From: Daphnia carinata
Taxonomy: Eukaryota > Arthropoda > Branchiopoda > Diplostraca > Daphniidae
Length of the DNA: 64,000 nt
Direction of reading: 5' to 3'
Assembly (NCBI RefSeq): GCF_022539665.2
Contig: NC_081334.1
Span: 9,332,424-9,396,423, forward strand
Within the stretch, counting starts at the first letter, position 1. Each line of letters starts with the position of its first letter. Shown here piece by piece: positions 30,780 to 42,189 of the stretch. The translations under genes were made by a program, and so were the position numbers. The notes beneath the pieces are model-generated. The model was not told where the DNA came from. It saw nothing but the letters and a program-made list of their open reading frames with translations, and searched no databases.

Positions 30780-33093
30780 CCTCCACCGAAAAGAATTGGT
30801 CCGTATTTTTCTTCACTACTAAAAGTATTACTACATATAAAATTAAAAAGAGTTGCTGGTGATTTTGTTTTCGTTCTTCTCGTTTTTATTCTTGCTCTTT
30901 CTCCGTTACGGTATTTCCCTTGCGGTGATATTCTAGTTGTGCCTTCTTTTCTTCTAGTCTTGGTTAGGAAATTACCTTTATTACTTTAGTTATTAGAGTG
31001 TTTCGTTCTTTTTTACTTTTTATTTAGTGTACCTGATTTAGGCGTGCCTCATAGGGAATCTTTAATTCTTAAATCTGCTCCATGTCGAAGAAGTAGTGAC
31101 ATCAGATCAATGCGGTTGTATGCGACTGCACAGTGTAGGCGGTGCGGCCTGATTCTTCTTGTTTGTTTATGTTGATTGTTCTTTGTGCACAGATTTGTAT
31201 GGCAAGATCTTCTGAGCCATACTGGGCTAGGTAATGTAAGACGGTATCGCCACCCACTGTCGCAATGTTGATATTGGTTGATGTCCATATCATCCTCGCA
31301 CATTACTCATATTCATACGCAATCGCCACCATTAACGGGGTTTCATCTTTTGTGTTGCGGGCTGTAAATTCGCAGTTGTTGTGTTTGAGTATCCGTATTA
31401 ATAGCAAATCGTTATCAGTATCCGTATTAAAAGCAAAGCGTTACTGGCTGCTGCGATGTGGCCAATTGTTTTTCCTTTCTGCATCTTTTCCGGATTTGCC
31501 CCGAAGGACAATATGAGATCAGTTACATCAGTCATCACACCTACTTCTTTGTTCACTTGTGTGGAGGGGTGTAAATCTGTCTTCGGTGGCCATTCGTTGT
31601 CTTGGCCATCCCCGGTGAGTTTTTAATTTGTTGAGGATGCGCTCCCTCACTCTATGTAACACTCTGGCTACTGATACAGACGCTACTGTCTTCATTCGGC
31701 AATTTTTGCATTTATCCGTTTCACGATTGGCTGTAGGATTTTTTACGTTTTTGAGGTGCTGTACATTTCAGATTGTCATCACTGTCGTATCCTATTGTAA
31801 AGTCGACACTGTATTCACTTTCTTATCGGGTGCTATTCCACTAAACGGTACCATTATTTTAGCGTCATCGTCCTCATTTCGCCCACTACGCGTCTAGCTT
31901 TTTGTGAATCTTTTCGGAACTGACACTTTCATATCTGGTTCCACTTCACTGTACGCCGTGTATCGCACTATTTTGTTGTTTTCCTTTGCACTTGGTTCAC
32001 TATTCGCATCCGGTTTTGCTTCGCATTTCTGATGGTTATCTTCACTTTGGTATCGCTAATAGTGATCAGCTCGTACACCTTCTATAGCTTTCGTGGTAGG
32101 ATGGCCACTTTCTCTTTAAAACTTAGGCATTGAAGTTATTTGCCATTGTTGAGATGAATTGTTTGAGTTTTGGAGCGCCTTTTTAGCGAGACTTTGCGGA
32201 GGTTATGCCATTGAAGCACTGAGAAGAGTCGTGGTTTTGCAACTTGCAAAAACTTGCATGTTTAAAGCTCTCCATTTTTGTTCATCCTTTGGTATCAATT
32301 TGTTCTCTCTTTGTCCTTACATTGTTCTCTCTTTGTTCTATAGTTTCTTCAGGTGTTTAACCTGACCCCTTTTTCATTCTTGCTTCTTTTTTTTATTCTC
32401 CTTGATTAGAGTCTTTTTTGTTTCCTTTATTTTTCATGTTGAGATTACATATGAGTTAGCCTAGGGCTATTAGTGTAATTGTCTGTTCGATTCGTTTTTG
32501 TATTTTCTTCTTTATCCCATGCTTTGAATTAGTCTTTGTCGTTTTCAGAGGTCACACCACTCCGGGTTTGCTGTTTTGCTTGTCGTGTTTTCTATGGAGT
32601 TGTTTGAATATGTGTGTTTTGCGGTATCGATCTCAAGCTGATACTGCATTGTAGGCTTCTGATGCCGCGATCTATCACTCTCCTGAAAGTCTTTCTGTAG
32701 ATCCCGGTCCGAAGATCGAAGCCTATTCCTCAGGCTTATTTCAACTTGCCTTCGAACGTCCAGATTCACCGCCACGGGACTTGTTTTACTTTCTCTTTTT
32801 TTCCGGTTTGTTGTAACAATAATCCATTTTTCTCAGGAATCATCTTGGGTATGCGCGCCATCGCAACATCTACCTAATCAGGTTCGCCCGATTCCTTTGG
32901 TGGCTGGAGTCGGGTGAGTATATTTATCACCCCACTCCGACTTCTTCTCGGTTGATGAGTGAGCTTCTCCAGGAAGACCATGATGATCGTCTAGCCATCC
33001 GGCATGTAGCCCAGATCTACAACTATCTGCTCCATGGTGAACCTCTTCCTGAGCGTGATTCTTCGGGCGGCTAATTTTCTTTTTTTTTTGCAT
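30780..33093 (-). pseudogene. Accessory ankyrin-repeat ORF of copy C
   Basis: Begins after env with KLAARRITLRKRFTMEQIVV at about 33,080, continues through a basic, Ser/Arg-rich region (32,545-32,775), and an acidic and Cys-pair region (KCKNCRMKT at about 31,690; a single unit, not duplicated as in copy E). Ankyrin repeats follow at about 31,560-31,050 (DTVLHYLAQYGSEDLAIQIC, LLLRHGADLRIKD). It ends shortly before the polypurine tract. Numerous stops and frameshifts, including a small internal repeat near 31,390-31,435. The full ORF would have been around 650-700 codons. Ankyrin repeats mediate protein binding; no partner can be inferred from sequence alone. Confidence 0.7.
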
Positions 33094-33440
33094 TTTCTTG
33101 TGCTTTTATTTTTATTTTTGGTTTTGTTGGTTAGCTTAGTCAGGAATACAATTTTCTTATCTGAATTTTATTTGGTGGTTATTTTTTATTTATTTATTTT
33201 TTCAAACTGATGGATAATGGTAACCTTACTGGAGTTTTGCATCTACTTAATGGGTAGTATTTGTTCATTGTTTGTTTAGTTTTAGGTTATGGGTGAGTAA
33301 AAATATTTTTTTTTCTTTAGGATCTTGGGGCCTTATTTTTTGGTTGGTGTAGTGTTGCCCGTTTCTGGCATGCAACGGCATAGATCTTCCTAGACCATGC
33401 CATATCCCACGAGGTAAGTGCATGTAGTGTGTTTTCCCGT

Positions 33441-33737
33441 TCATCCTTTTGATGATTCTGTTTCTTCAATAGGTGGATAAATTCCTTGATCCGGTGCGCT
33501 TGGTCGTGGTGGGCGTACTTGACCGTGCCTTTCTGTTGTCAGCGGCGCAGGAGCGGACGTTCTTATGAACGGTTGTTCGATAACCATGTCTGGATGATAG
33601 GTTGGTTCTCGTACTGGTATCACCGAGGTGAGTTCATGTTCTTCCTCTACGCTATCATCGAATTTTCTCGACCTTCGGCTTCTGGGGATACGCTCTTTAA
33701 TTTTCGGAAAAGGGTTGCTCACAACGAAGATCCGTAA
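33441..33737 (-). pseudogene. Env cytoplasmic tail of copy C, separated by the MULE
   Basis: NPFPKIKERIPRSRRSRKF and the Pro-rich end equal the env tail of copy A (7320-7564). The MULE sits in the codons for the transmembrane segment (FLVC), so the rest of env continues at 39,533. Confidence 0.85.
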
Positions 33738-33747
33738 ACATACTAGG
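33738..33747. repeat. Target site duplication, left
   Basis: ACATACTAGG, identical to 39,523-39,532. The same ten bases occur once, with one substitution, in the uninterrupted env of copy A. Confidence 0.95.
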
Positions 33748-34374
33748 GTAGCCGGTGAAATAGACTGAAACGAAATAGACTGAGAAATAGGACTGAAAAT
33801 TTCCAGTCCTATTTCTACCGGAGGAATAGGACTGGGAGAAATAAGACTGACTTTTAAAATTTTTAGACAGTCCTATTTCTCCATGGCATCAGTCCTATTT
33901 CTCCTCGGCATCAATCCTATTTCTCCTTAGAAATAGTCCTATTTATTTTATTTTGTTCCAATAGGAACGATATGCCTCCAATTCGGTATGCAACTTATTG
34001 CGTAAGAGCGTCGGCTTATATCCATTTCCCTTTGTAAAAAGCCGATGGTGTTAACTCATAACTTAAATGGTTCACCAAACATTTATCTTTTATCCTATTT
34101 TAATTTAAATTGCAGGGGACCATTAAATATGTTATATCTAATATAGTTCATTTAATAAAATACTACAACGGCCACACCAGAAATATTTATTAAATTTATT
34201 TTAATATTTAGTGCACAAATAACTTTTCCAGTTGCACTCATGTTGTACTTGCTCATACAACTGTCAGCAACGAATAACAAGCAAGTCTTACCATATCGGT
34301 AGCGCTCTAACCTGTGACAATTGTAGTCCTATGTTCGATTCTCCGTGGTTACATTTCTTCTGAGGTTTTTAATA
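33748..34374 (+). repeat. MULE left terminal inverted repeat
   Basis: About 627 bp. It includes the GAAATAGGACTG array (33,757-33,950) and a tRNA-like A-box/B-box pair (about 34,290-34,345; GTTCGATTC). It ends where TCTGAGGTTTTTAATAA matches the inner edge of the right repeat. Confidence 0.9.
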
Positions 34375-35130
34375 ACATTTGAGGTTAAGTTAACTATGAA
34401 TAGCAGAAGAATGTTAATGAATCTTCGCCTGTATGAAAGTTAGTTCCTCACCACGAGGAAGAAGAACTGTTGAGATACAAGAGAGTGGATGAGAGAGGAG
34501 ATGAAGATAACGGTAGATGGGCGAAAATAAATTATTTGTAATTTAACATTTTAACACCTCAACTTCTTTACCAAGAAGAGGATTCCACCACCGAAGTGGA
34601 TAGCCGAGCATGACATAGCATTACTCATCAAGTGACGTATGCCAAAGGATTAAGTTAATATTTATATTGACTTTGAAATAAAATTGATGAAGAAGATTTA
34701 TGGGTGCTAAAGCCGAGGAAGTTGAAGATGGTTGCCGGCGGCGAAGAAAGAAGAGATTTGCAGAAGTAAAAGATCACCGGCTTTAGCAGATTAAAACTTA
34801 TGGGTGCTTAAGACGAAGATGTCGAAGATTTTTGCCGGCGGCGAATCGAAAGCAAAGATTTAGAAGGCTGAGAGCTTTCCGGACTACAGTTTAAGACTTA
34901 TGGTTGCACCACATTTAATGACTACTCCATACGACCTTGTATCCCGGAAGCTGATGACGCTTGCCTGCGGCGAATTGAAAGAAAAGGTTTACGTAAATCC
35001 AGGTAATCTTCACTCACCGCAACAGCAAGAAGTGCTTCCTTCCTATTTCCCGAGAGGTGTAATGGCGTTTGGCTCCTCCTTTTTGGCCGACTATATATAT
35101 GGATACAATAATACCATACAACTTTAATAG

Positions 35131-37749
35131 TTCGTCTTAGACTTAAGACTCGAAGATGTAGCGGATGTTAATGGTGCAGTAGCCGGGGGATCAAAAGGCG
35201 ATGTAGCTGTTGTTGCTGTTGCTGGTGCTGAAGGTGGTCGTCCTAAGAGATTGCTGAAGCCAAGGAGCATTTTCGACCCTTCCGACGTAGGCAAGAAAAA
35301 GCCTCTAGTTCCAGCTTATCCACGTCGTCCCTCATCACCACGACAGCGATCAACTCCTCGCACATCTCCTCAGACTAATTCTCCGCATCGTCCAGCAACT
35401 CCGTCTTCTCCAACCTCCCCACTTTCTCCGTTGACAATGTCACCTTTGGTGAGTCTTGTTGTATCTCCTTTTCTTTTTATGTTGTCTCCTCTTCTTAGGT
35501 CAACTCCTCCAGTTCCACCACCACGACGAAGACGCAGGGCCCATCCTCAGCTACCAGACCTGTCTACAGAAGCTGCAATCCCAAGGAGTTCATATGCAAG
35601 CGATGGAAGAAGAGAATAAACATTTGCCGAACCCAGCGAATCGACAATGGAGGTATATATTTCGTCTTTATCGCAACATGTCTGAGTATTTTATTAACTA
35701 AACGTTTTTGTTAGCAATCATCGTATGAGGAACCGACGGAGCCATCCTACAAGATTCATGACGAGGGAACGAACAAGGGACTCCATAAGCTTACTGATGG
35801 ATTAGGTAATAATTCGAATATAATTGCTAATTGAATAAGACTAAAAGAGGAATTCCTTTCTTACTATAGGATTTTGCTTCAGCAAAAAAGCCATCAGTAA
35901 GAGCACATATACATGGCGCTGTACCTCCCGACCTTCTGGAAACTCATGTAAAGCGATCATGAAACAAAAGAAAACCCCCCTTTTGGATTGTTTGCTTAAT
36001 TACAGTAATGCTGACTTCACTCTTGTTCCCCACGATCAAGAGAACACCCACAATCACCCACCAGACATTGGAAACCAGAAAAGGGTAAGTGTTTTTAGAT
36101 AAAAGTAATTTGAGTTTCTAAATGTGTAACTTGCAATATTTATACATAGGTTGACATCTTTAGAGAATCAAAGGAAGCCTGCGTCGATCAACAGTTTACG
36201 GACCCCAGGGAGATCTTATTTGCCGAACTGAAGAAAAGCAAGTCCATAGAGGGAAGACACATGCCGGATGTTGATTTGGCCACTCGTCGTTTACGGTACA
36301 TTAAATAAATAAATTATATCATGATTATGGTTAACGATTAAACTTTATATTCCAGTTACAAGAGAGCGAAAGGTTATGCCCGCCAATCCCGAAGATGACC
36401 CTTTCTTTCCTGTAGTGGGAGAAATTTCTTCCCACCAGCTGGTATCAGGGCGCCATCTTTGCTGGAACGGCCCAAGACCGTGCCCGGCACCTTCTGTTCT
36501 TTACCCCTACCATGAGCGCCAGCTAGAAGACTGCAAGACATGGTTTATGGACGCAACATTCTATTTTGTTGATGAACCCATCAAACAGGTGCGTTTAATT
36601 ATCTTGATAATGTAACCAAATTTAATTTTAACCTATTTCTCTCTATATAGTTCTTCACGATCAATGGGTTCATCAAAAACGACAAGAATGAAATAAAGCA
36701 AGTACCCTTATTGTTTTTGCGCGATGACCAGGAGAAGAGCAGCCGACTATAGCCCCGCTGTCTTCGAGAAGATAAAGGTATAGATACTATCTCATTTACA
36801 AATAGTTTGTTATGTAAAAATAATAAATTTTATATTGTTATAGGATATAATCCCCCTTCCTAGAGTCCAGCGGATCGTGACCGATTTCGAACGTGCTATA
36901 TTTACGGCTGTCCGCAGGCACTTTGTGGATTGCCAGCACTTTGGCTGCAATTTCCACTGGTGCCAAGCCGTTCTGAAAAAGGTCCGGGATCTTCACCTTG
37001 TCACCCTCTACAACAACAAGGGACCGAATCCAGTGCGAGACTTTGTGTTTCGCCTGCTATGCCTTGCATATCTTCCAGGTAAATAGCACATAAATGTTAT
37101 ATTTAATTGTCATGAATAACATTTGTGAACTTTTTGTAGCTGGTAAAATTCCTGGTGTGTGTGACGCGTTGAAGAGCTCAGCACCTAGCGAACTTCCAGC
37201 ACTCATGGATTATATGGAGCGGAATTGGATTCGGGGCAAGTTGTGGACTCCTGAGAACTGGTCATGCTTCAACATCTTAACGCGTACCAATAAGGACTGT
37301 GAAGGAATGCACCACCAATGGAACAAGGTAATTTAAATTTGAACAATAATATGTAATGAATAATTAATAACAAAAATGTTTGTAGTTGGCAGGCGGATCT
37401 AATTTAAAATTCTACAAGATTACAATGGTATTGCGGAAACTGGCCGAAGAAGTTTCCCTTACTAGCACGCTACTCTGCCATGACAAAATAAGGGCTCACC
37501 GGAAGAAAGAGACCCGTACTGTTCCAGCTTTGGGCGCGCTATCAAAATAATGAGCTATGTTTTCTAAATTTACAAGAAAAAAAATTTCCCTATAACTAAT
37601 CATTGTTTTTGCAGCTATCTACAATGGATCTACTAGAAGAAATAGTTTTAGAGCTTAGATCATCTTTTCCCGCTATTGTTTCCTCACATGCCCTTAATGT
37701 TGCTATAAATAATATTAATGATGAACTAGATATGTCTATAATTGAATAA
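35131..37749 (+). pseudogene. MULE transposase with FLYWCH finger
   Basis: Exons separated by short GT-AG introns. Pro/Ser/Thr-rich N-terminus (35,131-35,447). FLYWCH zinc finger in 35,716-36,083 (GTNKGLHKLTDG, TYTWRC, HNHPPD). VDIFRESKEACVDQQFTDPR, then RYKRAKG. DDE domain: DATFYFVDEPIKQ (first Asp, about 36,550), DYSPAVFEKIK, TDFERAIFTAVRRHF and CNFHWCQAVLKK (second Asp and CxxxxH, 36,880-36,980), RTNKDCEGMHHQWNK (Glu, about 37,300). The last open segment ends at 37,749, with AATAAA at 37,812-37,817. Apparent one-base frameshifts near 36,375 and 36,720 break it, and the first intron phases are unclear. No in-frame ATG is visible at the 5' end; copy 1 has 213 extra bp there. Confidence 0.85.
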
Positions 37750-38918
37750 CATTTGTTTGTTTGTAACATGTATTTTATTTGACGAATGTTTACCAATTAA
37801 CATACCTTATAAATAAACTTACATAATCTCAATTGACTTTTTATTTTAATGTAATATATAATGTAATACATTATGCTTGAATTATTACGATAATACTTGT
37901 TGTGCAAGCGACGACTAATGTGCCGATTGATGGTTTTGGTTCGTGGCCACAATTCCAGAGAATGATTGTTCTAAAAAAAATAAAATTGCAATAATTATAC
38001 CAGTGTACTCCATGTAACTATAAATGAATTTACCTTGCATGTTTAAATCCTTCCAACCATTTACCAAACGAGTGATATGAGAAAGCAAAAGCTTTCAATT
38101 GTCCGGAAGAACGGTTTAAGAATTCGTTGATCAGAGCTCCCCTGTGAAAAAAGAAAATAAAATTAATGAAAAAGGCAAAAAAAGAACCCAGAACAAAAAA
38201 CGTTAAACCGACCCGAGTAAACTGTAAAAAAATTGCCACGCAAAACCTACAAAGAAGAAAAAGAAGAAAAAAAAAATTAGTAAAACATAAGCAAAGTTCA
38301 GTTGAAACACAATAAAAAAAAGTAAAAGCATTAGGTGACGTCAAGTATAGTTAGGTAGCATACCCATAATTTGCAGATGTAATTAAATAACTATCGTAAA
38401 TATTTCTAATCCTAGTCGGCCTGCGTCCCGACTAAGATATCTATTTAACTGAAGGTCCACCGGACCCGTCAGACAATTGGTTTCACGACGACACTGTGAA
38501 ACCAATCCCGATACCTGTGCCCATTGAGGTGACAAGTCTCAATGCCCTTACACTTAAATTAACAATGCCAGCACTCGAACCGTTGCCTATCCGTTCCGAG
38601 CCCGATACAATGTGTCCGGGTACGGCCCAGCACTAGTGAAATAGAAAATGTACTTACGGTTTGCGACTCCTTAGAAACAATCTGCAGCTGGGCAGGAACT
38701 GGGCAGGCCGCTTGACACGAACAACAGATGATTAGCACATTCACGGCACATTCGAAGCACCGTCGACAACCTACACCATGAAGATCTAAATACTGACTGG
38801 CTGAAATGCTGAAACCGCATGTGAAAATTGGGAAGTCAGAACTACCATTATTGCCATTTCAGGAGTATTACCTAAACGCCAGTAATTGTTTTCTCCCAAA
38901 AATTCTTTCATAGAACAA
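37750..38918 (+). other. MULE 3' noncoding region with hairpin cluster
   Basis: No convincing reading frame. Four successive inverted repeats lie at 38,411-38,544: CCTAGTCGG/CCGACTAAG; GGTCC/GGACC; ATTGGTTTCAC/GTGAAACCAAT (38,476-38,486 and 38,496-38,506); CATTGAG/CTCAATG. A-rich tract at 38,140-38,330. Confidence 0.55.
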
Positions 38919-39522
38919 TTATTAAAAACCTCAGAAGAAATGCAACCACGGAGAATCGAACATAGGACTACACATGTCACAGGTTAGAGCGCTACCGATA
39001 TGGTAAGACTTGCTTGTTATTCGTTGCTGATAATTGTATGAGCAAGTACAACATGAGTGCAACTGGAAAAGTTATTTGTGCACTAAAAAGTAAGAAAAAT
39101 TTAATAAATATTTCTGGTGTGGCCGTTGTAGTATTTTATTAAATGAACTATATTAGATATAACATATTTAATGGTCCCCTGCAATTTAAATTAAAATAGG
39201 ATAAACGATAAATGTTTGGTGAACCATTTAAGTTATGAGTTAACACCATCGGCTTTTTACAAAGGGAAATGGATATAAGCCGACGCTCTTACGCAATATG
39301 TTGCCTACCGAATTGGAGGCATATCGTTCCTATTGGAATAAAATAAAATAAATAGGACTATTTCTAAGGAGAAATAGGATTGATGCCGAGGAGAAATGGG
39401 ACTGATGCCATGGAGAAATAGGACTGTCCTAAAAGTTTTAAAAAGTCAGTCCTATTTCTCCGGTAGAAATAGTACTTGATATTTTCAGTCCTATTTCGTT
39501 TTGTCCTATTTCACCGCCAATC
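38919..39522 (-). repeat. MULE right terminal inverted repeat
   Basis: About 604 bp, the inverse of 33,748-34,374 with scattered differences. Same internal landmarks: tRNA-like segment at about 38,945-39,000 and the GAAATAGGACTG array at about 39,350-39,510. Confidence 0.9.
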
Positions 39523-39532
39523 ACATACTAGG
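39523..39532. repeat. Target site duplication, right
   Basis: ACATACTAGG, identical to 33,738-33,747. Confidence 0.95.
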
Positions 39533-41951
39533 AAGAGTACGAATCCAATCACTGATGGTTATTATTTTCAATTTGTCGAACCATGAGAACATGTGGCTCA
39601 TTTGATTTTCTTGCTGTTCTGACATTACTATATCTCCAACAGAATTGGAGTTTCTTTCATGCATTCTACTTACTAGGTCATTCTGGATATTCAATTGCTC
39701 CATCTCCATTGTTTCGTGTACTGGATGGCTTTTAAGCGAGAAGTCGAAATCATTAAGATAGAGTTCTTCAAATTCCGTAATAAGGTCTAGGTTAGGCATG
39801 TGAATGCTAGGTTTCTGACGTACCCAATCTCCTGCCGTGGAGTTATGTTCCCAGGTGTGTGGATTTCCATTTAAATTTACTAAAGGTGTTTTCCAAACAA
39901 TCGGAGTTAGGATGAATTGACCATCTGTCTGTTCCATGGCACAGTTCTTTTCCTTCGTAAGTAAAGAGTTATTGAAACCACATTTGTTTTCATTTGCCGA
40001 GATAAAATTCTTTTGCTTCGCATTGTGGAAGTGCCATTGATTGATCGAAACCTTGTAGTCTCGTGCAGATCGGTAAACCTTAACGACGCTGCAGCTAACA
40101 TTCCGTTGGTTTGTGCTAAGATAACTGCCTTTGTCAGCTTCAGGCTTAGAAGTTGTAGTGATTGTTGAAGCTGGAAGGCTTTAGGGGTTGTCGTAGATCT
40201 AGTAGTAGTGGTTGGTTTAGTGCTTGTTGACGTGATTATCGGTTTTGGTAGTTGAAGGGGTTTTGTCGAGGAAGATGTCATACTGGGTTTAGTTGTAACG
40301 TTTTGTGTCATTGTTGGTTTGTTGGCTGCTGTGTTTTGTGAACTGACTTAATTGTAGTCCTGCTTCTACTGTTGTTTTTCCCGTTGTTCCCAATGTTGCT
40401 TTATTGTGGGCTTCGTAGTTGTTGTAGCGCTTGTCGTTGTTGTGGATTTTTCCGTTGTGGGCGTGGATTTTTCCGTTGTAGGCGGGGCAGGGGGTGTGGC
40501 TAATGTTTCGTTCTTTTCTGATTGGTTTTTGATTTTTCTTTTCATTAGTGGCGGTTGAGATGGGAGTGTTTTCCCGTCCAATGACTGTTGAGTGTGAAGT
40601 GCTATGATTGCTACCGCCGATAGCGTCCGTATTTGGTGTGGGTTGCGGTATTCGAAGCTAAAGTGTTGTTTTTGACTGGAGCCGTGGCAATGCCCCAGAC
40701 TCACTCGACCTACTCTCTGTGTTAGACACTTTCTATCTGATGCAGGTGAATGTAACCCAGTTCTATCTGTTGCCATGAGCTCGCCTGTGTGCTCGAATGA
40801 TTCCGTGATACACATATCGCTGTTCTGTAATCGTATCGTTTGGTCAACGATGTATTCGAATTCTGATCCTGATGGAAGTGGATCATCGTTGTTGAGACGA
40901 AAGTGAGCAGTTAATGGGTTACTTTCTCCAGGTTTGTAGGTTATGTATATCGTTGCGTTGTATACTATATACCGTTCTTTTTCCTCGATTCCGATTGCTT
41001 GTTCATGTCCCATTCTTATTTATCTCCAGGCGTACGAAATGCTATATAAACGTTTACCAGTGTCTGCGTCTTCGATAGAAGTGTTCAGCAAACATGCAAC
41101 TTCTTGCTGAATTGATCATTTTTGCTTCGATTGTTGGAGTTCTCTATAGTCCTTGCACACTGATGTATCCAGGTTGGTATTTTGTAAGCATGTATTTCTA
41201 GTTGGTTTGAACATCTCGTACACTATCCTTGTAGTTTCCGGAAGAAAAATTAGGTACGTGAGTGTATGCTCCACAACTTTGTAACCTTGTGGTGTGATAT
41301 CTTCATTCGTTTGCTTAGAACGAAATCTCGATCTGTCGATTGGTGTCGTAAAGTCAAGCTGGCATTTTTCGTAAATGGTATTCTTGGGAAATTGAGATAT
41401 CCGTTTCTTTTAATCAACGTTTGCGAGTATGAATTATTGTTGTTCTATCTCCCCACACAATTGTGTTTTGATTCTGAATGAAGTGTCCTTCTTGCTGGGT
41501 GGTGTTCAACGGTCCGAAAGGGCTTTCAATTGGGTCGTCTGGTTTTTCCTGTCGTAGCGTGATTTGATCCGCTACGCTGAGGGTATGGTATTTTTGCGGC
41601 ATACCATTTCTTCGCCTGACGGAGTTGTTGTTCCTTGTTAGATGTCTGGCCTGTATGTTATTATCACCACACTTCTTGTCGTTTACTATTTTCCAGCATT
41701 TTAGAGGGCTTATTAGTTTTAGTTTCTTGGGAATACACTGCGTCGAAGGATCCCATCCAAAATGATCCCGTTATCTTCTTCTTCGTATTGGTCCATTGTC
41801 TACACGTCCAACCTTTCCCAGAATCTGCTGGTTTCTGCTTCGTCGTTAAAGTGTATAAAGTGGATTTCTTGGGTAAGTGTGATGTATCAGTTTTCTTGTT
41901 GTTGCAGTAGTATGGTGCTTTTATATCTAAAATTCCTCGTTCGTTATTCAT
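39533..41951 (-). pseudogene. Env ectodomain and stalk of copy C
   Basis: From 41,951 (RGILDIKAPYYCNN; the signal peptide is deleted) through the Cys-rich ectodomain, the segment 41,013-40,366 (the longest intact env frame in the window, 215 aa: IVDQTIRLQNSDMCITESF, SDRKCLTQRVGRVSLGHCHG), a shortened Thr-rich stalk (about 40,180-40,510) and the membrane-proximal HMFSWFDKLK at about 39,570, reaching the transmembrane start where the MULE is inserted. Several frameshifts. Much of the stalk is shorter than in copy A. Confidence 0.82.
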
Positions 41952-42189
41952 GTATGCAGGTTCATTTGGAATGGGAAAGAAGACTTGTACGACGTGTGTA
42001 TATGCTTCTTCCTGTTTCTTGTTGCTCGATGCTCACACGTTCCAGCGGTAATCTGTCTTTCGTTGGTATTGAAGTGTTTTCTTGGTCTTCCTGGTCCTCG
42101 TCGTATTATTTAATTTTCGGTGTTTTTGCCACATGTGCTGTTCCTTCTGTTTTTAAGTTTCTTGGGTCGTAAAGTTTTAGGCGATTGAT

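Larger units (their letters stand above)
33748..39522 (+). mobile_element. Complete MULE transposon, copy 2 (5,775 bp)
   Basis: Bounded by perfect 10 bp duplications. Long terminal inverted repeats: left 33,748-34,374, right 38,919-39,522. Outer ends are GTAGCCGGTGAAATAG and CTATTTCACCGCCAATC. The first ~200 bp of each end is an array of GAAATAGGACTG and its reverse complement. Subterminal 100 bp repeats occur at 34,690-34,990. A spliced transposase gene occupies 35,131-37,749. Mutator-like elements typically make 9-11 bp duplications and may have long inverted ends, matching what is seen. It inserted into env of copy C after C was in place. Confidence 0.95.

Noticed and set aside
34285-34350. 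A functional tRNA gene (anticodon GTG)
   Set aside because: Box spacing fits but acceptor, D, anticodon and T stems do not pair in any of the copies; kept only as a tRNA-like observation.
38405-38470. Resemblance to the start of U2 snRNA (TCGGCC...CTAAGAT)
   Set aside because: Only short matches; the highly conserved branch-point-pairing region of U2 is absent.
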